Shown here: positions 1 to 12,659 of the stretch, one piece after another
Layout of the letters: every line of letters starts with the position of its first letter
How positions within the stretch are numbered: the stretch's first letter is position 1
Origin: Polytrichum commune
Lineage: Eukaryota > Streptophyta > Polytrichopsida > Polytrichales > Polytrichaceae
NCBI GenBank assembly: GCA_950295325.1
Contig: OX485805.1
Location: forward strand, 22,989,501 to 23,053,500
Reading direction: 5' to 3'
Length of the DNA stretch: 64,000 nt
Translations under genes and position numbers: made by a program
The notes under the pieces: model-generated
The model's database searches: none
Seen by the model: the letters and a program-made list of their open reading frames with translations, nothing else
Told to the model about the DNA's origin: nothing

Positions 1-349
1 CTGTTGCTCTTCTGTTGCTGTCACCGAATGAGGTCGAATGTTCAATGCCTTTTCCTCTTTGCATCCTTGCATTGATAAGGGAGGTATTCTCTACAAGACG
101 ATTCTTTACTTACAAGACATTTCCTTACTGTTAAGTGCATGTCCAGCAAATACACTTGATGTCGATAATGTGGTATACTACATAATACCCAAATAATCAG
201 TTTCTGAAGAATCAATCATGTGAAGTAGTTCAAAGTCCCGACTTCTCACACTGGTCTTATTGTACAGATTGTGAAGCATGTTGAGAGCTGGAGCATAACT
301 GGAGGCCAAGCCATTCAACAATTATTTGTTGCTAGCGACAAATCTTCCT
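1..349. other. Unassigned left edge
   Basis: No coding sequence, RNA gene or repeat end is visible. The sequence lies outside the duplicated protease block: similarity to the second block begins only at about 350, where the text matches 14022 onward. Confidence 0.5.
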
Positions 350-754
350 TTAGAAAGAAGAATTCTTAGTTGTGGCAGGATGTGTTTGATGAAGAATTTG
401 GAATACCACAGGATACTTATATCATGCTACATCATTGCACATAAGGGCAATAAAGACAAAATAAACGGAGTCAAGTCTCTTGTGGATCAATAAACAGGTC
501 TTATTTCAGTTGAACAATTTTAATCACCACCTATGATGCTAAGCCTCTTGTATGTCGTCAGATAAATATGACATCATGGAAGCCCGAATCAAGCCTCGGT
601 CAAATTTCTGGAGTATGAAAAAGTGTAGATATTCACAGCACATGAAGTGCGATTGTATACATGCTTGCATCCAACACCAACCGAGCTACCAACCTTCCCA
701 CAAGGGCCCCAAAAACAAAAGGTGCCCAACATGGAGGATCCAAAGAGCTCAAAA

Positions 755-3700
755 TTAACAAACTTGTTGTTTCCACCCAATCACGTGGTTGACCAAATCA
801 TATTCCACCAAGTGATCACCCATAGCAATATTACCAATGATGGCACCACTAGGGGTAACACTAAAGGCCAGACATTGGTGATAGCCTTGGGGGTCATCTG
901 CCAGAAAAATATTTTCGCCAGCCAATGGGAAGTCCACGTTTGCAGTACCCGCGGCAGCTGTGAATTGGAATGCCATGGACGGGAAAGTGGGGCTCGCCAC
1001 TTGGCTAACATCGTAGCACAAAGGATATGATGTTAAGTTGAGTTCAGGATATGTCACCAGAGTTCGGTATTTCTGTCGAATGTACACATGACCACAAAAT
1101 TAGTTTCACACTAACAATTGGATCTTACATCCTCTGCACTTTCACAGAGTCATCCCAATTACCAACTAGTGGGAATTGTGGATGCTATGAGCTTGGCAGG
1201 ATCAAAACTTGATGTGCACACAGAAAGCTTGAGAAAAAGTAGTATTAGATCTTATCGTTCGCAAGTTTTAGTCCCCATGCAGCAACTATCTTCAGCTCCC
1301 ACAAAGGTTATCGCCTCTATTGGATACTGGTTTGGATTCGCTAAAATCCTTTTAAGAAATATTCTAAGACTATAAATTCTCTTAGAAGAGAAAAAAATTG
1401 AGTAAAGGGTATGGGAGGTCTGGATAGTGACATCTACTTTGGGAGAGTTGCTCCTGATTTGTTTTAAATACGGTATTTGGAAATGCAAAACATTTTCTAA
1501 TTCACATACAAATCATAGATTTAATGAACTCCTCTCCACGCCCTCTTTCCAAGCATGTTGGTCATCTTTGTGAAGCAGAAAATCACCAATTCAACCAAAA
1601 CATCAGAAGTGCTTTAGCAACAGCAGTTCTGTTCTCCATGGGAGATCGGTTGCCACTCCGGGAGATACTTCGGTGACAACAGTGTGCGACATTCAATTTC
1701 AAGAGACATGATGCATACCTGCACAATGGCATCGATGCTGGTTTGATCCAAGTTGGTGAATGTTGTGCCTGAGTCAAAGATGACGCCGCCAGAGGAGTCT
1801 GTGACGTTGATCGCAAAGTTGGATGCAGAAATACCCAAATCCACTCCTTCCACTGTGATGCCCACCATGGAGACATAGTAGAATGTGGGATTTGCTGGCA
1901 CGCTGAGGATTGATGTCTGCGTGAGTCCAGTGGCAGAGCTGGCTGTGGACCCAAATTGCAGAGTGGAAGTTGACGTTGTTGCAGCACTGTGATTGACCAA
2001 ACAGTAGGAGAACACTTCGGAGTAAATACTAGCCATCTGGCTGGGCAGTGAAATAGCACCTTGGCCAAACCCTATCAGGCCATCAGCCCCGCTGAAGCTA
2101 CCGGTTTGGTTCTGCCCACACCCGAAGTAAAAACCTGGAATTGCACTTGCCGTTCCAGTAGAGTCGGTCAGAGTAATTGTGTCCGTTACAAAGTGCCCAT
2201 CCGTTGCACTACCATCCCCATAGCTGTAATAATAACGGCAGCTTGAGTCGCAACTAGTTGAAACAAGATTTGCCTGCAGATGCACTCGATCATGAGAGGT
2301 ATTTCAAGAGATTCGACAACGGTATGTAACCTCAAGAACATACAGGACTGTTTTCCAAGAACGTGAAGAATCGGTGTTCCAATTCTACAATGGTGTGGGA
2401 ACTGAGTTCCAATCTCCATCTATCTCCGAGCACTTCACAGAAGGAATTAGGAATAGGGGACTGAACAGAAGTGCATGAGGTATGCATGCATGACATCCAG
2501 AAGAAGTGGCAGTTACAATTCTGATTTTATGCAAGAAATATGAAGAGGAGGGATTCGGAGCCTTGTCAATTCCTCATGTGTTGATAAGATAATTAGCAGA
2601 GCATTAACGCAGGGTTTAGGATATATGATGCAGAATTTGTTACCGGGGCACATAAAGAATTGTTGCAAGGTACAGCTAAATATGAGGTCGAGGCGGTAGG
2701 GTCGAACACTGGATCTGTCTGCATCAGGCAATTGCTTCCGCATTGACATTGCAACCACACCAAGTCACTGCCCGTATCGACGATAGCAATGCGCTCCTGG
2801 GGCGGCGTGCCAAGGGAAATCTTCATCACGTATTCGCCCGAATCTTGGCTCCCGCTGACGGAACTCTGGAAATCTGTACTGGATATAAGCAAACGAGCTC
2901 TGCGTCGTTCCGATCGCTCCATACAAGCGGCCAGTCGCTCGGAGTGGCTTGCATTAGTGCTGAGTGGCGAGTCGGGATGGTCTCTGTGGATCAACTCTGT
3001 TCGAAGCACCTTCACGTGGAAACATAAACATCAGCAGCTCATCATAATCCAGACTCGACTCGTTAATTCAAGAATGATCAACAGCCACAAGGAGGACAGT
3101 AAGGGGTCACATATCCCCCTCAAAAAAAATAAAGTCATTCATACGAGGAATCTGTGCCAGAGGAAGAAATGTTATCCTTTCCTTTTTCCTCAGAGGCAAA
3201 GTTGTTGTAATCAAACAAATCATCGTATAATCTTAAATTTCAGATTTGCAGATTTAGGAATGAATGCCCACATGAAACAATATATCTCCTGTGACATAAC
3301 TTTAGCAGACGAGAAACAAGCGCTATTGCTGCTTGCTTCACATGAATCTGTAGATATACTGTGTGCAAATGACTATAGTCAATTGGATCCGGTACTGTTA
3401 GGATTTCCTACAACTCTCGCGCGAAGTGATCAGGTGCGTGCTCTGATATCCATCCAGAGTTCGTAGCTGTTACCCGTCTGAAAAATTAATCCACTGTATG
3501 TGTCGCCAGAGCTGTCCAGTGTCGTTACATCTGAAGCATTGTTTACTTGTAGTTATGAATTGTATTTCTCATCATGAATTCTCATGTTTCTCACCTATTT
3601 CTTGCTCTGAATCTCTATTCCTATGACACTAAGAAAGGAATTATTCATAAAATCGACGGCAACCAGATTCGACCTCTAAATTAACGAATTCGGATTGTAG

Positions 3701-3967
3701 ACCCAATTCCAATCCCTCGTTAGCTGCGAGAACAACAGGACCACTGGATTTGCCGCTGGTCGAGGAGATGACTGCGTGTTTGGACGCACTACCTATATTC
3801 ATCACATGATCAGTGACATAATTCACTAAGTGTACCTTGTTCCCGTTCTGGAGGGAATTCTGGAGCTGTCGAGTGGGGCGCGCAGCCGTGGATATTCCAG
3901 AAACACACAGGAATATCACTACCGAACTCATGAGCAATAAGCACCTTCTTCCACCTGACGCTGCCAT
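755..3967 (-). CDS. Nepenthesin-like aspartic protease (A1B), copy 1
   Basis: This is a secreted or vacuolar pepsin-type endopeptidase of the plant nepenthesin group. The minus-strand gene has four exons: about 3836-3967 (start ATG in a perfect ACCATGG context), 2644-3009, 1719-2273 and 755-1072; the last three introns are GT-AG and in phase 0. Exon 1 encodes a signal peptide with a hydrophobic core (LLLMSSVVIFLCVSG). Its donor is uncertain: AAG|GTACAC at 3836 gives about 456 residues, which fits the family, while a later phase-0 donor near 3674 gives about 510. The family HRD motif follows, then the first catalytic site DTGS (about residue 122), the cysteine-rich nepenthesin insert, the flap region YSYGDGS and the second catalytic site DSGTT (about 333). 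No break is present. It differs from copy 2 beside the second catalytic site (DSGTTFTNL against DSGTTLTYL). The substrate is unknown. Confidence 0.93.
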
Positions 3968-4255
3968 GGTCGCAGCAAGTCTAATTGAATGTGTGAACTG
4001 CCAGAGACAACCTACCACATATCTATTGGTGCGCAGAAATGAATTCTTCCCTCTATCTGGAACTCTGACTAGAGTCGCAGTGACTACTGAACTTTGGCAA
4101 TTAATCCTGTCTGACCCTCTCAATCGAGCTCAGCTTGATGCACAAGGCAATGAAACCCAGCTTGATCACCTCGACTCATCCAAGCATCAACCAGCTGCTG
4201 CTGATGATCACTGCTACTAGGTTCAGACCATGAGATTATTGAACGGCATGGCGGT

Positions 4256-4264
4256 CTTATAAAG
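4256..4264 (-). promoter_or_regulatory. TATA box of aspartic protease copy 1
   Basis: CTTTATAAG on the minus strand lies about 290 bases upstream of the protease start codon and is kept in the second copy at 17914-17922. The implied leader is about 250 bases. No other TATA-like word sits closer in a suitable place. Confidence 0.6.
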
Positions 4265-4463
4265 CAGGTGGAACACAAGCTGGACGCGGACCCCGTCACC
4301 CATTGTCAACGTCAACTTGGTTACCGCTATACATGAGAAGCAGCATCAGTGCAGCTTCCCTGTGCAATCGGTACCGACGAGTCCCAAGTGATTCTTGTCC
4401 ACCCTATTATTGTCTAAATCAACTTACCATTACTCAGCAGATGGTTTTAGTCTTGCTGCGACC

Positions 4464-4575
4464 ATGGCTTCGCGCCTTGTGCTAGATGGACCAGATGGAA
4501 ATTCTAGAGTGCAGTGTAAACATTTACAAGATGCTGTGATTATACTCCCAGGATTCCGTGGCCCACCAACTGAAG
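4464..4575 (+). other. Possible first-exon remnant upstream of protease copy 1
   Basis: On the plus strand, divergent from the protease, an ATG in a good context (ACCATGG) opens a 37-codon frame (starting MASRLVLDGPDGN) that ends at a possible donor, AAG|GTATTG. The same frame with the same donor position survives in the second block at 18147-18258. Most differences between the copies change amino acids, so there is no clear sign of selection. I do not recognise the peptide and see no following exon. Confidence 0.22.
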
Positions 4576-5072
4576 GTATTGTGTTGACTTGGAGATTACC
4601 TTGTTTATGTTGAGAGATTAATCCCAAAAGAGTCCACGCCGTCGGTTCTCAAATCAATAACTTCTCGTCTAGTAAGTGATCATACTGTGATGCAACGTCA
4701 CGACTCGCCTGCATGACGGACGTAACTACTTATTGGGTGCATACATGTATACTCAATTAATTACAAGTTATGTAGAAGCAGGAGTGAAAACTTCGCAGCA
4801 AATAAACGCCGATAACGAAGAATAGAATCGAAAATGGAATTTCTTGCAAAGTATCGCTTCAACTAGGGATGACTTGGTCACAGTCATGCAGAACAAGGGG
4901 CCGTGAGAAATTGGATCAGTGGACGTCGACCAATGTCATAGCTTTGTTTCACACAAGACTATCATGTACACTCTTGAATGTTCTATTTTGGGGTGGTTAC
5001 GGAATTATTGTGGGTGGGGTATGTGTCATTCGAGCAAATTTGGGGTTTGAAACTGTTTGTCAAAGAATGACG

Positions 5073-5293
5073 ATACTACATATGATATTTAGTGTCACTT
5101 ACTATTTGGAATCACGTAATGCTATGTCTATTTATTGTATATCTCGTATTTTACCAACAAATTTTAAATTGGTTGCTTGGATATTATAGAACATTAACAA
5201 CTTTACTTGGTAAAAAATTACATTAATAATAAATAAATATAGCATTGTGTAAATCTATATAGTAGGTGACACTAAATATCACATCTATTGTAG
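5073..5293. mobile_element. Short MITE, family M1 (copy in block 1)
   Basis: Inverted ends read GATATTTAGTGTCAC near 5084 and its complement near 5263-5278, about 190 bases apart. Outside them are degraded complements of the same word, so each end is itself a small palindrome. The element is present at the same place in the duplicate block (18753-18975), so it is older than the duplication. Two longer relatives lie at 21525 and 49770. Confidence 0.6.
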
Positions 5294-6536
5294 CGTTTTC
5301 ATATGTGGATGGAAATTGATTGATTAGTTCAGGTGAAATATGATTCCCAATAATAAATCCCACACTACACTGTCGAGGTAAATAAATATTGGGGGCATAT
5401 TTATATTGTGACCTACCCTTTGATGGACTCTAGTGTGCCCCAGTGGCCCACAATATACACCATCACACATTAAAATATCATGGAACCTTATACTTGAGGG
5501 AATGTTTTTGGATCAACCTCTCCGGATACCCATCCTAACCATGTGGGTTCGATGAGAAGTATATTATTTGGTATAATACCAAAATTTACAAAGTTCTATT
5601 GTGAGACAAAACAACATTCAACATGAAGGAAAATGGTACAGGTTAAATGGTCCTTGTAGAAGGTAACTTGAGTAACTTCTCTACAAGGAAGTTACTGTCC
5701 CCAAGGGCGTTGGACGAAACATTGTTGGTAAATGCCACAGGGAGGTCACTGGCGAAAATCGTAGAAACAATGTGTGATAAAAAAATAGGGTCTAATATAT
5801 TCATTGTAGGTAAATTTTGCAAAAAAAACGTACATATAATATAGGGGGTTTACAAATAGTGAATCGTGTTTACATGTAAATTACCATCAAACATTATATT
5901 CGTTAATTTGAGACTTTTTGTTGTCTCAAATTAATATATGGACCACAACAACGTGAAATCGCCCAAAATTATATTGTCAACAACCTCAAATATATTATCA
6001 GTCTAATATCCCCAAATCAATGGTTGGTGATATAAGCACATTGGGTAGAGCACTTGAAACCAGCTTCACCAACAGAACCACAAGGGTAGAGCACTTGAAA
6101 CGAACCTCACGAAAGAAATCATATAGTATAATTTCTATTATTAGCATATGAAGTAAAATATAGATACTACGACCTTGGAAGCGTCGTGCAAAAAATGCAT
6201 ATTCATTCAACCCAACAAATTAGTCCCAAACAAAATAATAAAATAAAGGTCATATTTGTTATGAAATATTATATATGGATATTCATCCAACGCCAATGGA
6301 GTTGGAGTGTTCCTAAGTTTAATCCACACTCTACTTTTATTTTGCGGAGCACACATATGACTAATATGTTTCTACTATAGTTACATATGGAATTATAATT
6401 ATTATGATAACACAATCATACCAACTTCTCGTTCAATGTGGCATGCTTCTTGTTCGATCCGAGCAAGGTTGTCTTTAGCAAAAGACATGTACTTTTAAGG
6501 GATGGACACTTATCCACTTTGATTTTTCCGTGGTTT

Positions 6537-7252
6537 TCATGCTATGAATATGGAATTTGTATCTATCCAAGATGAACCGTGCTCAGAATCCACCTTCCAC
6601 CCAAAGTTTAGGTTTGTATCCCAGCCCGTGTAATGCCGAACCACATTTTCATTCCGTGCTATCGGTCGGTAATACTCTACTTGAATTTGCCGAAAATGAG
6701 GGTTGGAAGTTACAAAATTTGATTTGGACAAAGCTCTTGCTACCCACATTAGCTTTGCATATATCTCATTTTCAAGACGCAAAATAAGCATATAACCTTT
6801 ATGACAATCCACTGCAATGCGAAAAGATGGTGGGGGACGACTACTAGCAGGCCCAACGTAATGGTCGTCCACATCAAACTCCTCTCGAACCTTTCCATTT
6901 CCCAAAAGATTAGCCTCCGAAGCATGTACATTGACATGTGTTTGTGGCCAAAACTCATGCCTCAAAGTAAGAGGTGTATCTTGGTGAAGGTTTGCCAAGG
7001 CGCCACAAACACGTGTCCAATATTGTATCCAACTCCCGTAACGAAGCCAACAAGATCCACCAACATCCGCTACCCTCAAACTCTCCCAATATTGTATGAA
7101 GCTTGATATGTCTTTAACAATATCCTCCAAATTCTTCATGGGTATTGGTTTACAAGGCTTAGGCTCCCCGTCTGGCAACATCGTCCTTCCCTCCCCATCA
7201 ATGCGCCATACAAGGAGACCTTCCGGTGAAATATAACCACATGTGACCTTTC
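6537..7252 (-). pseudogene. Unrecognised transposon-like ORF remnant
   Basis: A minus-strand frame stays open from about 7252 to a stop at 6537, about 238 codons, with an internal ATG at 7181. The product is not a membrane protein. It has tryptophan-rich stretches (SCWLRYGSWIQYWTRV), a charged middle and a C-terminal segment reading YTGWDTNLNFGWKVD. It has no clear start context and no neighbouring exons, and it sits inside a candidate transposon. The style recalls C-terminal parts of plant DNA-transposon proteins, but I cannot place it in a family. Confidence 0.35.
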
Positions 7253-7259
7253 TAGTTTG

Positions 7260-9055
7260 CAGCCTATATACACTCTAAACTCCGTAGTGTCACACTTGTG
7301 GCAACCAAAGCGCACATGATATTACGGAGTTTTGTGATGTTAACATGGATGCATGATACTATAGAATTAGTGTAGCATGTGACATTATGGAATGGCACAA
7401 AGTACAACATTTTAATGGTGTGGTGTGGTCCACTCCACTTGGCCTTCCCATGCGATGTGGCATATGCATGCACCAACATTCAACAAGTGGCATAAGATGA
7501 AGAAGAAGAATAAGAATAAGAAGGTGACACTCCACATCTTGATACATGGCGCAATACGAGGGTGTGGGTTCACTTCTTTGATGGTTTGCATTAATGAAAA
7601 AAATTGTGATATAAGGGAGAGAAATGTGGCAATAAAGAGAGAGATTTGAACTATGAACATCTGTTCCCTAGGGTTTTGGGATATTACATAGTGAGTGACA
7701 TTATGGAGGCTGATATTAGGGAATTTAGGGTGTATTTCAACTAGCATGTCCAAATTGGGTGAGGTTTTTTTTCCCACTAGACAAGATCACGGTTGTGCAT
7801 GACTCCACCGGACAACTTTGACAAACTTTGAGTGTACAAGTCAAAGACTCCGGTCAAAGGGTAAATCTCCAAAAAATGTCATGATTTGGACCTTCAGCTT
7901 TGAGGGTGACGGACTTGATATAAATTTCATAAAAAAATCCCAGCTTTTAGGAGGAGCTTACTTGACAAGCATATAATATATTATGGCCAAATTTCTACCT
8001 TGCAATTTTTTTTTGTCATGACCTAAGTGGGCTTAAAACATAGAATTTCATCTTTTTTGGGAGTTGCCCCCTCAATGAAGGCCCAATTCACATGTCAACC
8101 TGACATGTGTTGGGAGAAGATAGGTGTTTTGGATGGAGTTTGACACATGGCTTGCACAGTGGGGAGGTAGGAGCCCTAAAGAGGGATGTCATGAGGTGTA
8201 TAGGCATCATGAGTGGCTGCGTGGACCCATGCTACCCTTATTTGCAAAGACGTGGGCCAAGGTTGCTATTGTGTTGACCACTCACATAGCCTCCTCCGTA
8301 GAGATTGGGTGGAGGGTAGAAAAGTGGGTTTCAAGGGGTGGCAATTAAGTGCTTAATGAGTAACATACATTTGCTCACAAAAGTAAAATTCATCATTTTC
8401 ATTTAGAAGAGAATTCCTAGCCTTTTGCCATAAGCATGCCTCTAGATCTTTTATTATTATTTTATATAAAATGTGGGGTTTACTATTAAATGTTGCATAT
8501 GTTGGTGGTTAAATAAAGAAACTCTCTAGTGCAAGGGCAGGGGGAGTGCATGGTTTGTGTTTTTAAGAAGATTGTATCTTGCATGGTGTTAGGGGGCATC
8601 AACAGGGTTTGGTGGTTCTTCAATTTGTGTTTGTTGAAGATCATATAGGTGAGGTATTGAATTGCAATGTGATGAAATATGTTCATTAAAGTGGATATAG
8701 ATGACTAGGGGATGGAGAGGTCTTTGAGGGCTTATATCATAGGTTGATGGGTAGCTCCTCTAAACCTTATCATAATTATTATCAATGGGCTTAACTAGCC
8801 AACCCAATTCATGGAGTTTACTTAATACTGGACATACTTGTCAATTTGTTTTTGCAATTGATTCTTGATGGATGATGTCATGACAATAGGTAAAATCAAT
8901 GAGTTATTTTTGTAGCATGTGGGAGGGGGAGAATGGAGAATGATCCTTTCTTGATTCCTAAGATGCAAAGCATATATGACTTTAGTTGGGCAAGGCATGT
9001 ACACTGTTGAAACTGACATTCACATGGTAAGAGCCATGGTGGTAGTGTGTTGTCG
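7260..9055. other. Non-genic stretch inside the candidate CACTA element
   Basis: No coding frame here has family resemblance, splice structure or a partner copy elsewhere in the window. The sequence is AT-rich with low-complexity patches, for example the AAGAAGAAG run near 7500. Confidence 0.5.
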
Positions 9056-9415
9056 CTATGCTAGCGTACATGCATTGATGAGTGTGAAACACATGGTGAG
9101 GCAGTTGGAGAGAAAGATGCTTGCATTTTCTTCCACAACCTTGTTGTGCCTAGGTATTCGGCGGCCATGTAAGTGGTGGTTTGTGCATTTAAATGATAGG
9201 TGCGGCCATGTGTCAACTTCTTGAAGGGTACATAACGTACAATTGGTATTTCTGCATATGTTAGGCAAGAAGATGTATTTATACAAGTTACCCATGTATT
9301 GTTGTCCATGTATTGGGCATATCAAATTTAAGAATTTGGCTAAATCACACATTTGTGATGCTGGTGGCTTTCCAGATGTGTTGGAATGTGCTTGATTGAT
9401 GCACGTATGCACCAT
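9056..9415 (-). pseudogene. C-terminal fragment of a LINE (non-LTR) reverse transcriptase
   Basis: The minus-strand frame contains a Cys-Cys-His-Cys cluster (CTLCTLQEVDTWPHLSFKC) followed by RIPRHNKVV. This is the layout of the zinc-binding tail and RHN motif that ends many plant and algal non-LTR reverse transcriptases. No reverse transcriptase core (FADD-like motif) is found next to it, so only the 3' end is left. A 5'-truncated insertion is usual for LINEs. No poly(A) tail is visible at the downstream edge, so the copy is old. Confidence 0.5.
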
Positions 9416-9429
9416 AGAAATTGCAAGAG

Positions 9430-11100
9430 CTCACAGGACTTTATGTATTTTGCAGCCCATATATCAAGTGTGTCATTTGCATCTGCATCTCAAAATAAAC
9501 CCTCAAGCTGAAAACTCCTTAAGAGCGCAAGATAGCTGACTTCAAGGTTAGGATTATTGTCTACAAATCTTTAAGAACTCATTGTCATGCACTTAATACT
9601 CAACCCTGTTAAAACTCTTTTGACCTTGAAAATTGGGCTCGTCTTGAGAACTTTGTTGGTTGAACAAGTGGAATCACATGCATAGCATTTCATAAAGGTT
9701 ATATAATATAGGTCTCAGATTCACACGGTATTACACTCATTGCATCATGTGTCTAAGATTGTGAGCTACCAGAGAATGTAGCTGGAACATAGTTAGAATA
9801 AAATACAAGCATCAATTTTTGCACTTGTCCTGTATTGAATGATTTTCGGCAAAGGTGGAACATAAGGGATTCCTTGCTTGGAACATCATACACAAGTTCT
9901 CTATTTATATTCAACGGTAGATAGACTAAACATGACTATAAAGAATGCCTTCAGGAATTTCTTTGAGCTTATAATTGACAAGCTCTAGTATCTTAAGGTT
10001 GAGAAGTTGACCTCCTCTTCTGTTCAATCTAATCACCAGCACTGTGTGCCCTCGTCAGCCAATGGGTCCAACATATAGGAGCACCTCTTCATTGCTGCCT
10101 TCCCCTTCTTAGATGTCTGCAGCAGAATTTCGAGCATGGGATAAAACAAATCAGTGGGCAGGACAAAATTCTATCCACTCTTAGCATGTCCACAAGGAGC
10201 CAGAAACTGCAGCGAAGAAGAAAAGGTGAACAATTTCATACTCATCAAATTACACAAGACCCTAGATCACTATATGACTAAAAGACCATAAGACTTGAAC
10301 AGGTCCTCAAATACTTCACCTGGAGCTGCTTGCATTAGCTGCTGTATCTCCTTAATTGTGTCCCAACAAACCTTCCTTCATTGAGTACAAGAGGGGCTGA
10401 CGACAAGCATACCTAGGAGCTATATAAAACAATCCACGAACAAATGACAGGGACTACCACTGGGAGGATATCATTTGGGGAAGGTCTGCTTTAGAACCTG
10501 TGGCTCCAACCTACAACCCAATAGTTATCAGTGATGCAGTTTGGTTTGCAGAATACCACTGTAAAATAGATCACTTGACCTTCAACTATACTTCTGCATC
10601 CTGCCAAAACCCCTTAAACTGAATGCATCAAAGGTAAATACTTTTTCAGAAGCAAATTTATTGCTTCGGTTTGCCTAAACTATGCAGTGCATTGTTTTGT
10701 TTTGCAACAACAGACACTTCAATAATTTCCTGCCATACGAAGATCTAGTACCAAGCAGATGACAAGTTCAAGAAGAAGATTGTGGGTGTGGGCCCTAATT
10801 GATACATGATGAACTGCTAACACAATACTTGACTTTCGTTGAACAGGTTCCAGTTTCTATCACCAGCCCACCAGAACTATACTCTTACCTTAAAAGGCAT
10901 ATCCTAGGATGTGAAGGCTCAGCAAGTGTGCTCAACCAAAGTTCCAAAAAAATGTAACAACAACATTATGCATCAAAGACATAACTATGTACATGCACAA
11001 AAGTGCTTACAAACTCAGGTATCAATTTGTTGTGAAACCATAAAAATCTGGAAGATTTGAACATAGCAGAGTCATGTGGTGCAATACTCCTCACTGGGTT
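9430..11100. other. Non-genic stretch downstream of the DNAJC17-like fragment
   Basis: I see no supported coding region. It could hold the 3' flank of the gene fragment that ends at 11120, but no further exon of that family is recognisable here. Confidence 0.4.
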
Positions 11101-11119
11101 CCTGGTTTGCAGACAATCA

Positions 11120-12054
11120 TCAACCAACTTTTTCATCCTCCTCCCGCATTTGTTTTTCTAACCTTGCCCGCTCAGCAGCCTGCCGCATCTTCCGCAACGT
11201 TAAATCCTCATAGGACCTAAACCCATCTCCAACAAGCTTCAGCTCTGCCTTCTCTGTATTCACAAGTGTGGTCCCTAAAGGAATGGCAGGTACCACCAGC
11301 AGGGGATTGGAAAGGTCACCACACTGTCTTTCAGTAGCCGTTATCTGTTTAACCACCAACAACTTCCAGTCAGAACACCACAATCCAATCTAAACTGAAC
11401 AAAATCTAATAATTATATAATAAAAAACATCGCATGCCACTGAAATATTGATCACTTTCTGAAGCCATGACACGAATGCAGTCAATATCACTAACTATTT
11501 CAGCTGAGTAGCTGAACCAAGGAGCCCTACCAGCAAGTTGAAATACAACAAATTAAAAACAATAGGAACAATGAGCAAAAGAAATTGCTTCAAAACAGTA
11601 GAATAACCACGACTTGACAAATAAAACAGCTTAAAACACTTATGGGACATGGTACTTACGGCTGCTTCTTTGGAACTCATCACAAGTAGTGCCGAGGATT
11701 TCTCCTTCGACTTGCTTTGTCGGAGGGCTATATCTTCTACTTGACCAAATTCCTCAAAGATCTCCCTCAACCTGGCTGCTGAGTACCCACCCCACCACCT
11801 TCCAAGCATGTCCAAGATGCCTTTAGGGTCTTCTCCATTTCAGAAGCACTAGCAGCTGGAACCTGGGCAGAGGCCTGCGGTTTTGCAAATTCAAAAGGGG
11901 GAGATTGTCCGTTCCTCTTTTTCGCCTGAGCTTACCGAATTCTTGCAATTTCAGCTTTTAATCGAACAGATGCTTGTTCCTCCTCAACTTTGAATTTTCT
12001 GTCAAGTTCATGTGCACGCTCCTTCTCTTTTAAATCATTTAGCATCTTCCGACA
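11120..12054 (-). pseudogene. Truncated DNAJC17-like (J-domain/RRM spliceosome factor) gene fragment
   Basis: Two minus-strand exons match the C-terminal half of the plant DNAJC17/Cwf23-type protein, a nuclear factor linked to splicing. Exon 11660-12054 encodes the basic coiled-coil segment (RKMLNDLKEKERAHELDRKF) and the start of the RRM (YSAARLREIFEEFGQVEDIA). Exon 11120-11344 carries CGDLSNPLLVVP and the end segment (YEDLTLRKMRQAAERAR). The intron has a clean GTAAGT donor and CAG acceptor in phase 0, so this is copied genomic DNA. The J domain is absent upstream, an in-frame TAG follows the coiled coil, and the frame shifts before the RRM. It is not functional as a chaperone gene. Its position inside the 5892-14017 region fits capture by a transposon. 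Confidence 0.75.
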
Positions 12055-12600
12055 CATAAGGCCGTGCAACACTCAATTACCACCCCATTTGCGCTGGGGT
12101 GAACCACAGGATAGAAAGCACATTGTAGATATTCAGTCAGAGGGAGGCATCCGCTGTTGCACATAATTAAACGTAACAATTTGATGGTGTTTGAGGATCG
12201 TTTCCATTCCGGCTGCTGACTTTCGGAAAGTTAATAAGGTTCAATTTGTACGTTCAAGTTTTCAGGTTCTCTAATACTTATCTGACCCTTCTCTGGTTCC
12301 GTGCCATGTACACTAGATGAAGCTCAAACTCATTTGGAGTGAACTCTCACGCAACAATTTGTAGCTCCAAGTTTTCAGGTTGCTAAAGTTGAATTCAGTA
12401 TGCATCTTATACGAATCCTCGTTCTAGGAACCTTCGATCTTTTTCGTCGTCATGTGTACTACTGGGTTAATTCACGACGTCTACGAATCTATGGAATTGG
12501 TATGTCTACTGTATTGCACGAACTTGTTTTTTGTTAGGATCTGAAGTCGATCTTTCACGTAACTCACTTTCACGTAACAATCTATAATTTTGTGCAATCG
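12055..12600. other. Non-genic stretch upstream of the DNAJC17-like fragment
   Basis: This is where the missing J-domain exons would be expected. None of the frames shows a J domain or HPD motif, so the gene copy was truncated here. Confidence 0.5.
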
Positions 12601-12659
12601 CTGAAGTTGTTGTGCACTCAAGATTAAACCCGATAACAGATTTTTGTACCACCGAGGAC

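Larger units (their letters stand above)
350..5890. repeat. Duplicated aspartic-protease block, copy 1
   Basis: This stretch matches 14022-19505 in the same orientation through exons, introns, promoter and upstream DNA, with small indels (coordinate offset about 13654-13667). Similarity starts abruptly near 350/14022 and stops near 5885/19505. Introns and intergenic DNA are nearly as similar as exons, so this is a segmental duplication of DNA and not a retrocopy. Each copy holds one complete protease gene, its TATA box, a short ORF upstream of it and one MITE. The two blocks are separated by a region with inverted ends at 5892 and 14017, exactly where the similarity stops. Confidence 0.93.

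Noticed and set aside
647-1030. Open frames opposite the protease exons (and duplicates at 14314-14697)
   Set aside because: They are antisense shadows of conserved protease exons; their conservation follows the duplication.
2789-3466. 225-codon plus-strand frame over the protease (and copy at 16447-17124)
   Set aside because: Overlaps the HRD/DTGS exon in antisense, with no family resemblance or promoter.
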